Below, piece after piece: positions 56,900-64,000 of a stretch of DNA of 64,000 bases. The position numbers and the translations under genes are program-made. Under the pieces are notes generated by a model that saw only the letters and a program-made list of their open reading frames with translations, had not been told where the DNA came from and searched no databases. The stretch comes from Paraphoma chrysanthemicola. Its lineage: Eukaryota > Ascomycota > Dothideomycetes > Pleosporales > Phaeosphaeriaceae. Location of the stretch: assembly GCA_020744225.1 (NCBI GenBank), contig JAGMWG010000010.1, positions 1,364,001 through 1,428,000 of the forward strand, read 5' to 3'. The number at the start of each line of letters is the position of its first letter. Positions within the stretch are counted from its first letter, which is position 1.

Positions 56900-57240
56900 G
56901 TCTTTAAATTTAGGTATACTAGTAGTCTTTATTAGGTTATCTACTAGTATAGTACTAGTATTTTCGTATACTAGGTTTATTTTATTACTAAGTAGATTCT
57001 TTCTAATAAAGTAATAAGTTATATTTATATACTTAGTTCTAGTATAATAAATAGGATTTTTAGCTACTTCTATAGTACTAAGACTATCTATTTTAATAAT
57101 ACTTAAATTATTAAAGAAATTAAAGTCTTTAAGAGCTTTATTATTAAATAAATCTTATATAAAGTTTTATAGATATAAGCTTTCTTTAGTAGCTTCTTTT
57201 AAAGATATATATTCTACCTCTATACTACTAATAGCTACTA
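56900..57240 (-). pseudogene. Copia RNase H relic
   Basis: Minus-strand frame reads VAISSIEVEYISLKEATKE, then ASLSTIEVAKNPIYY-like sequence, TRTKYINITYYFIRKN, INLVYENTSTILVDNLIK and SIPKFK. These correspond to the terminal RNase H block of copia polyproteins (consensus EAEY, then NPVYHARTKHIDI, then LADxxTK). The substitutions seen (Ala to Val or Thr, His to Tyr, Asp to Asn) are what C-to-T changes on either strand produce. Stops and frame noise preclude function. Confidence 0.85.
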
Positions 57241-57537
57241 TTTTTTGTAGCTTAGAAATCTATCTAATAGTAATATAACTATTATTCAAATAATTATCTT
57301 TATTATTATTTAAAATAAAGATATTTCTTCTAGTAAATTTTCTAGAATCTAAATTACCTCTCTAATCTATATTACTAATACCTAGTAGATTTATAGAATT
57401 ACTAATATCTCTAGTATTTTTATCTTTATTATAATAATAATTATTATTATTATTATTTATAGATTATTCTACAGATTCTAAAGTTAAATCTAATTCTAAA
57501 TCTTTTGTTTTTAAAAGATAGCTAAAGATATTATTTA

Positions 57538-57592
57538 ACGTGTTTTATAAGCGAGCGGCGCGTACAACTAAGTAGCGTACCCTACTAGCTTT
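57538..57592. repeat. Terminal inverted repeat, low-coordinate end
   Basis: Fifty-five bases from acgtgttttataagcgagcg to ctactagcttt. It pairs with 59335-59389 at 49 of 55 positions; all six differences are C/T or G/A. Confidence 0.95.
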
Positions 57593-57658
57593 AATTACTT
57601 CTTTAAGCGTATAACTTAACTATAATAGATAGTAGTATATAGATAGTAATATAATAGA

Positions 57659-59308
57659 TTAAGTAGTATCTATAGAGTCTTTTTTACACGTACAGGCGTT
57701 GTACCTAGTCTCTCTGCACCTGCTATAGCGCGCAAGAGCCTAGCAGCTAAGGCCTAATTGCTCTCTACCTTAACGCTCTTTACGAGCAATCTGCTAATTA
57801 GTCTTATGTTAGGTAAGTATATTCTCACTAGCTCTCTTTGTTAAGACTCTCTGCTTCTATATACGCTTTTTCTTGCGCTGCTTTTGCTTTAATACTGCCT
57901 TGTTAGCCTTTTTAAGGCTAGTAATTCTCTTGCGTATTAGCTTAGCTAACAGAATTATTACTTTAGCGCTCTTCTTAAGCTAATTAATTGCCTTAATAAT
58001 TAACGCAGGCGAGAAGCTCTTGTGTTAGCGTACGCGCTCGCAAATTAGCGTTAATTAAGCCTTAAGCTTACGCGCGTTACTTAGCGTACGAGCCTACTAG
58101 ACAGCCTCTAGTAGAGCAGCAGGTGTAGGTGTATGCAGCTGTACGTCTAGCTTTAACAAGACAGCGTCTGGCTAAAGAGGTACAAGGCCTGCGCCTTAAA
58201 AGGCTAAGCAGATATTAGCTGTTATAAACGCGCGGTTAAAGGCTGCCTTGAAAGCTAGAAGAAACTTAAGCTTTGTAATGTAGTTAATGTAGTATTAGAT
58301 AAGAGCCTTAACCTTACAGCTGTACGCGCGCTTTAACAGCAAGAAGCAGCTAACATTAAGAGGCTGCAGTAGATAAGATAAGTAAGATAGTATGCAGAGC
58401 GTATAGATATTATTCTTCTTGCAGAGCTCTTAAAATTCAAGAGAGTAGTAACTCTTATAGCTATTAAGGACAAGCAGGCAACGTGTACCTATAATACGAG
58501 TCTTCGTGTGAGCGTTGAAGTGCTTTAACTACGCAACTCTAAGGTCGTTGTTTGTCTAGCTGTTGTTGCTAACTGCGATCACCTAGTTGCGTAGGATAGC
58601 TGCCTCTTCGTACTAGGCAGACAGGTGATACTAGCCAGTAAAGATAAGAAAGAGTGAGACTGTCTAGCCAGCAGCGTTGATTGCAGCGATCACCGTCACC
58701 CACTCACAATTGCTAGGCTGAATAGCCTTTGGCCGGCCTCTTCTCTCTAACCTAGTCACGACAAGCTGAGTCGTGATCTTGCCTATCATAAAGCCAGCCT
58801 CGTCAAAGTTATAGACGTCCTCATCGCAGATACCCCACTTAGCTTTTGTCTCCTCTACAAGCTCAAACCAGCGTTGTATAAGGATAGGATCTTCATACAG
58901 AGCTCTCTGCCTATCGTACGCTCGATTGAAACGCGTCGTAAGACTGTCTGTACGCCTGACAAAGTTGCGCGCTCAGTGGACGCCAACGTGACTAGCAGAG
59001 CGCGCAGCCAGCAGCTTATCAGCCATATCACGTACAGCTGCGTACGTGGGCGCGAATCCACGTTGATCAAGGTCGAGTATATGTCTAACAATCACCTCCT
59101 CCTCTAGCTGAGTGAGCTTCTTTGAGTTGGGCTGGTAATCGCGTCGAGAAGCAATACTAGCGCGTCGGCGGCGGAGTGTTGTTTCAGCTACGTTGTAGAC
59201 TGCTGCAGCAGATCGATTGCCTTGCAGTTAGTTAGCTGAGATAGCTGAGATAGCAAGCTAAATATTGGCTTCATTTAGGAGTATTTAAGTAACGTTGCGT
59301 TGAACCAT
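57659..59308 (-). pseudogene. Pogo/Fot1-like transposase, inactivated by RIP
   Basis: One frame of exactly 550 codons from ATG (59308-59306) to TAA (57661-57659) with no frameshift but more than twenty internal stops. In order: a psq-type HTH (AAAVYNVAETTLRRRRASI), PNSKKLTQLEEEVIVRHILD, a CENP-B HTH (FAPTYAAVRDMADKLLAA ... VGVH*ARNFVRR), RFNRAYDRQRALYEDP, the DDE_1 core with VYNFDEAGFMIGK, RRGRPKAIQPSNCEWVTVI, FTG*YHLSA*YEEA, then LVLNSYKS and LLQPLNVSCF, and a C-terminal knuckle-like ETRYNACTC. Nearly all stops in the core lie where relatives have Trp. Two of three catalytic Asp positions now read Asn. The protein cannot be made. Confidence 0.93.
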
Positions 59309-59334
59309 TATCTGTTGAGATAAGAGAGGTAATC

Positions 59335-59389
59335 AAAGCTAGTGGGGTACGCCGCTCGGTTGTACGCGCCGCTTGCTTATAAAACACGT
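59335..59389. repeat. Terminal inverted repeat, high-coordinate end
   Basis: Inverse complement of 57538-57592. It starts aaagctagtggggtacgcc and ends cttataaaacacgt, next to the TA target copy at 59390-59391. Confidence 0.95.
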
Positions 59390-59391
59390 TA

Positions 59392-60300
59392 AGTAATTAT
59401 AATATTCTATAGTAGGATTAAATATATATCTAGCTAAGTAGTTTACACTATATACTAGATTAGATCTAGTAAATATAGTTAAATAGATTAAACTACCTAT
59501 CTCTTTTTAATAATTACTAATAATAGTATTATTATCTAGAGATTCTAGATTTTTAGATAACTTTATACCTATAGGTAGAGGTAAGTTTTTAGGTTTATTT
59601 TGTAGCTTATTATATTTTTCTAGTATTTTAGAAATAAAGCTTCTTTGCGTAATAATTAGAGATCTATTACTTCTATCTTTTATTATTTCTACACCTAAGA
59701 ACTCTTTTATCTCTCTTAAATTAGTTATTTCTAATTTAGAAGTTCTAGATAAATCTTTATATAGATTATTAATTAAATCTATATTTAGTGTAAAAACTAG
59801 TATATTATTAATATACGTAGCTAAAATAATAGGCTTTTTCTTATGTATAAAAACACTATTATCTATTTTTAGACTAGTAAGTCCTAGAGTTTCTAGAATT
59901 TTAGTTAAAATAAATTACTACTATCTACTAGCTTACTTTAGACCGTATAGAGCTTTATTAAGTTTACAAATAATATTATTATAATCTTTATTTATAATAG
60001 CTTTATTAAGTTCTTTAACTAAAGTTAAGTCTTTAATTTCTTTACTTTCTAAAGCTTTCTTAATAATATACTCTTTAAATTCTATAGGCAACTATGTATA
60101 TATATTACTATTATCTATATCTGTATTAGAAAAAGCTTGTTTTATATCTTAAGTATATATTTTCTAATCTAAATATATAGTAATAGATAATAATAATCTA
60201 ATAATACTAGGTTTACTAGTACTAGCAAAGGTTTCTTTATAATTTATTTTGTATTTTTATAGAAATTCTTTAGCTACTTATCTAGCTTTATATTTTTTGA
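59392..60300 (-). pseudogene. Copia reverse transcriptase relic
   Basis: Minus-strand frame contains the RT active-site relic ATYINNILVF (family consensus YVDDxL, both Asp now Asn) near 59833-59783 and, closer to the insertion, IGSLIYLTIFTRSN followed by VNYLARYIFNPTIEYYNY, which matches the copia block IGSLxYLxxxTRPDIxFAV...LARF. The last codon of this stretch abuts the pogo element. Confidence 0.85.
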
Positions 60301-61399
60301 TAGTATTATCTAAATTATACTTTTTATTAAGAACCTAGCGTTCTTTAATAATAGAATAATTAGAATTAAGTACTAGAGTCTAAGTATTAGATTTTAATAA
60401 ATCGTCTACTTCTAATTACATAGCTTTTAAATATAGATCTTTATCTAATCTATTTAAAGCTTCTTTATAAGTTTTAGGCTCTTTTAGATTAGAATTATTT
60501 ATAGTATTAAAGATATTAAGTAAAATTACTTTATTATAAAGTAATTTCTAATTCTTTTTACTATTGTTTAATTCTATAGTACTTAATATACTATTAGTAA
60601 TAGTAGTATTATTAGCTAGTTTATCTTCAGAACTATTATCTATAATCTTATAGATCTAGTAGTCTTTTTAATAACTTTAGAACTACTAAGTATAATAGTA
60701 TTTAATTTATCTTTAGAATTAATCTCTATTATCTTATTACTAGTATCTTTATTATTATCTAGTTTTGTAAAGATTTCTCTAATATTATTGTTATTATTAT
60801 TATTATTATTAGAAGTATAATAATAACCTTCTATAATTTTACAATCTCTAGTATTAATAATCTTAGTAGTACTAGAATTATATAATTTATAGATATTAGA
60901 ACTAGTAAAACCTATTAGATAATAAGAAGTAGCTCTAGAATCTAGTTTTTTAATAAAATTACTAGGTTCTTTATAATAAACTAAACGTCTAAATATTTTA
61001 ATATTATCTAGATTAAGTAACTCTTTATATTTTAATTTATAAGAAGTTTTAAAACCTATAGAACTATTAGAAGTTCTATTATATAGATAAGTAGTAGTTA
61101 AAATAGCTTCTCTCTAAAAGTATTTAGGTAGACTACTATTAATTAATAGAGCTCTAACTTTATTAAGTAAAACTCTATTAATTATTTCTACAGCTTCGTT
61201 TTATTTAGAAGTATAAGAAGATAAATAATGTCTTTTAATACTCTTATTAAGTAAATAAGTATCTAGTTCTTTAGATTTAAACTTATTATCTAATTATAGA
61301 GCTTTTACTTTATTATTATTAAAGTTACTTACTACTTCTAATTTTTTATTATAATTAGAACTAGAGCTAGAATTAAAATTATTATCTAAAGTATTATTA

Positions 61400-62550
61400 T
61401 CTTTAGCTTCTAATTCTAATTTCCTAATAGTAACTTTTATAATAAGTACTAGATCTTTTTAAGACTTAAGTAACTTAACTATTAAGTACTTTATTTTAGT
61501 ATCTCTAAAAGTAATATAGTACTTATAACCTCTAAAGGTTTTAGATCTAATAGATTCTCCTGTATCTATATATAGAAGATCTAAATAAGCTTCTGCTTTA
61601 GTACTAGGTTTTATATTTCTATTTTTTATTAGTTTAGCTTATATATAAATAATATAATTGTCTAAACTAGTACTTATAAAACTAATATTCTCTAGATTTA
61701 TAAAACTATAACTCTTAGTGTTTTTTAACTAAGTATTTAATAGTTTTAAGACTAATATATTCTAGTCTTCTATATATTAAATCTATAGAGTTATTATTAA
61801 GTACTAGCTCTTCTTTATTATTATTTTTAATAATAGAAGAGTCTTTATTAGAACTAGTATTATCTTCTAGTTTTATAGCGTTTTCTATAATAATATCTTA
61901 TTCTTCTAGACTAGAGTCTACTAAACTTAGATTAGTATTAGAATCTTCTATATCTTCTTCTATAGTATTACTAATACTAGTTAATACTTTTTTAGAATTA
62001 GATATATTATTAGAAGATTTAGTACTAATAGTACTAAAAACACTAACTTCTTCTTTATAACTACCTTCTATAAGAATAGTATTATTAGAAAGATATATAT
62101 AGTATTTATCTTTACTAAAAGATAAGCTAAATTTCTTATTAGTTATTAAGCTTAAGCTTAATAGATTAATACCTAATTTAGGAATATATAGAACATTATT
62201 TAATTTAACTAGCTTATTTGTACTAGTAAATTTAAGTTCTATGTTACCTATACTACTAGCTTTAATTATTTTATTATTATTACTCTACTTAATATTAGTA
62301 TTAGTAGGTTTAATACTAGTAAATAATTCTTTAATATAGTAAGTATATATAGTAGCACTAGAATCTAAAACAAAATCTATAATAGTATTATTATTAGATT
62401 CTTTATTCGTATTACTAATAGTAGAAGTTAAAATAGTCTCTATCTTAGTATTACTAACTTATTTAAGTCTTTTTTTTAGAATATTTCTTATAATAAGTAG
62501 ATTCTAAGTACTCTTTTAGTTTGTAATAATTATAAACTTTATTATTTTTA
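61400..62550 (-). pseudogene. Copia gag-end, protease and integrase relics
   Basis: From high to low coordinates on the minus strand: VYNYYKLKEYLESTYYK (62535-62480), which is a CX2CX4HX4C knuckle with Cys and His turned into Tyr; DFVLDSSAT (62377-62351), the aspartic protease DSGAT with Gly now Ser; and AEAYLDLLYIDTGESI (about 61600-61551), the first-Asp region of the integrase core. Confidence 0.8.
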
Positions 62551-64000
62551 GTATTATTATAACTACTATTATTAGTAGTATTATTAATACTCTTAGCTTT
62601 AGACTTATTAGTCTTTTTAGCTTTAGTAGGTATAGCTATCTCTACATTACTATCGTTATTATTTTTATTATAACTCTTATAGTTTATATAGGTATAATTA
62701 TTATTAGATTTATTATTAGACTTTAATCGTCTATTTTTATCTAATAATTAATTTATAATATTATTAATAGTAATATTAGATTATTATTCTAATCTAATGT
62801 TCTAAGTAATAATAGTAATAATATTATTATAATCTTTATTTAGATTATTAAGTAATAGTACTACTATAAATTTGTTAGGTAGTACTATATCTTTAGATTT
62901 TAGTTAATATAATGTTCTTCTAAAGTTATTAATATATATTTCTAAGTTATTTTTATTATTACTTAGAGTATTATTAATTAACTCTTTAGAAAGAATATAA
63001 TTACTACTAAAGCCTCGTAATATATATAAATTTTTTAGTGTTTATTCTAAAATATAAGTACTAGTAATATATTGCGTTTATAGTAAAGGTCTATCTTCTA
63101 GAGCTAGTTTTACTATAGTAATAGCCTTTTTATTTTATTGTATAAGTTCTAAATTATTATCTAAATTAGCTAGAATAGTAACTATATCTAGGTCTTTTTT
63201 AGTTAATATTTAGCTTATACGTATATTCTAAATATTATAATTACTAGATTCTTTAAGCTTAGGTATTTTATAGCTTAAAAAAGAATTAGCTATTTTAAAT
63301 AAACTTATTTAAAACTTTATTATATAGTCTTTTTTTTTTAGAGAAAAATAGCTTATTTTACTACGAGAATTCTTATTATCTTAATAAGAGATAATAAGAT
63401 TCTTATTCTAAGTAGTTCTTAAAATAAGCCTTATTATACGTATAAATATAAAATTATACACTAGATAATAAGAGTATCTAGTAATTTTATATAAAAATAT
63501 AGTATGTAATATACTATTATTTCTAGTACAGTAATCTAAAATAGATTACAGCTAATTTTAGAATAATAATTTTCTTATAATTTTGTAGGTTTCTATAAAA
63601 TTAGGTCTAAAACAGCTTAAGACTTATTTTTAGATTATAGCTAGTGTATTTTTAATACTAGATTATAAAACTAGACTAAAAGATGCACTAGTTTTAATCC
63701 TCTAAGTATTTCTAACTTAGATAGCTAGCTCGTAATAATTTTTCTAATAATACCTAGGTTTATAATAATTTATAAACAAGGTAATAATAATCTTATATAG
63801 CTTTTACTTAGATAAGACTTAGTATAAGTTCTATATAAGGTCTAGAAAGCTATAAATTTTACTAAAACTTTTGTAATTAACTAAACGCAAAATAGTACTC
63901 TTTATTATTTTTATTAAAAATAATAAAGAGTAAATTTTATAGAGTTATAAAACTCTAATAGTTATTTTCTAAGATAGTATAGTAAAAGCGTTTATATAGT

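Larger units (their letters stand above)
57538..59389 (-). mobile_element. Pogo/Fot1-type DNA transposon nested in the copia element
   Basis: A 1852-bp island of near-normal composition inside the AT-rich block. It starts ACGTGTTTTATAAGC and ends with the inverse, GCTTATAAAACACGT, and is flanked by TA on both sides (57536-57537 and 59390-59391), the Tc1/mariner superfamily target. The 55-bp terminal inverted repeats differ at six positions, all transitions. A single minus-strand transposase ORF of 550 codons fills it. Size, TIRs, TA target and a CENP-B-like HTH plus DDE_1 domain match fungal pogo/Fot1 elements. Confidence 0.95.
55500..64000 (-). mobile_element. RIP-degraded Ty1/copia retrotransposon, 5' end beyond window
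   Basis: The block is extremely AT-rich with TpA-dominated sequence and no long ORFs, yet copia motifs can be read on the minus strand in the right order: a gag zinc-knuckle relic at 62480-62535, protease DFVLDSSAT at 62377-62351, integrase PSTKAEAYLDLLYIDTGESI near 61609-61551, reverse transcriptase ILATYINNILVF near 59833-59783, and RNase H VAISSIEVEYISLKEATKE at 57238-57180 with AKNPIYYTRTKYINITYYF downstream to about 56915. Order PR-INT-RT-RH identifies copia rather than gypsy. The 3' LTR should lie between about 55500 and 56870, but no matching second LTR could be identified by eye. A pogo-like element interrupts it at 57538-59389. Confidence 0.88.

Noticed and set aside
55560..64000. 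AT-rich block as a centromere, CRISPR array or mitochondrial insertion
   Set aside because: Ordered copia protein relics explain the block; there are no regularly spaced repeats and no mitochondrial gene motifs.

Overview
This window comes from the nuclear genome of a filamentous ascomycete. Genes carry short (about 45-75 nt) GT-AG spliceosomal introns with CTAAC-like branch points, a tRNA gene carries an intron, and many products are typical of Pezizomycotina. The strong RIP (repeat-induced point mutation) damage and the abrupt GC-rich to AT-rich transition at about 55.5 kb suggest a Dothideomycete-like genome with AT isochores. That taxonomic call is an inference; no marker gene for species assignment is present.

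Layout. 1-55.5 kb is ordinary gene-bearing DNA: a partial leucine-rich-repeat-like gene at the left edge; an intron-containing tRNA-Ile with an odd 5' half; a head-to-head pair of an FCP1/NIF-type phosphatase-like protein (-) and the ribosome-biogenesis factor RRP36 (+); a BTB/POZ protein; a proline/serine-rich unknown protein; an ankyrin-repeat protein (-); a six-exon 3-hydroxyacyl-CoA dehydrogenase (-); a SSP411/YyaL thioredoxin-domain protein; a secreted CAP/PR-1 protein; a GFA/CENP-V zinc protein (-); an eight-repeat Pumilio protein (-); a single-pass membrane protein; GPI13 (GPI ethanolamine-phosphate transferase); a degenerate-looking unknown locus; an NAD(P)-binding epimerase-like enzyme of five exons; a conserved-looking two-exon unknown (-); a 1421-residue PARP-catalytic-domain protein; a 4HBT_2 thioesterase-like protein (-); the translation factor TMA64/eIF2D (-); and a multi-pass membrane protein. 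I see no biosynthetic cluster or operon-like functional grouping. The genes are a mix of housekeeping and accessory functions, and several intergenic gaps exceed 2 kb.

55.5-64 kb is an AT-rich block that is a RIP-ruined Ty1/copia retrotransposon on the minus strand. Eroded gag zinc knuckle, protease, integrase, reverse transcriptase and RNase H motifs can be read in order from high to low coordinates; its 5' end lies beyond the window. Nested inside it at 57538-59389 is a 1852-bp pogo/Fot1-type DNA transposon. It has 55-bp terminal inverted repeats, a TA target duplication and a frame-continuous transposase ORF killed only by RIP-type stop codons. Removing it together with one TA rejoins the copia reading frame across the insertion point.

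I did not find an obviously new multi-gene system. The best leads are the nested, differentially RIPed transposons, the tRNA-Ile with a malformed 5' half, the PARP protein with an H-Y-I triad and a very long unknown N-terminus, an exon of the 43-kb unknown gene that a start-codon-based ORF scan would miss, and the degenerate locus at 36.4-38.7 kb.
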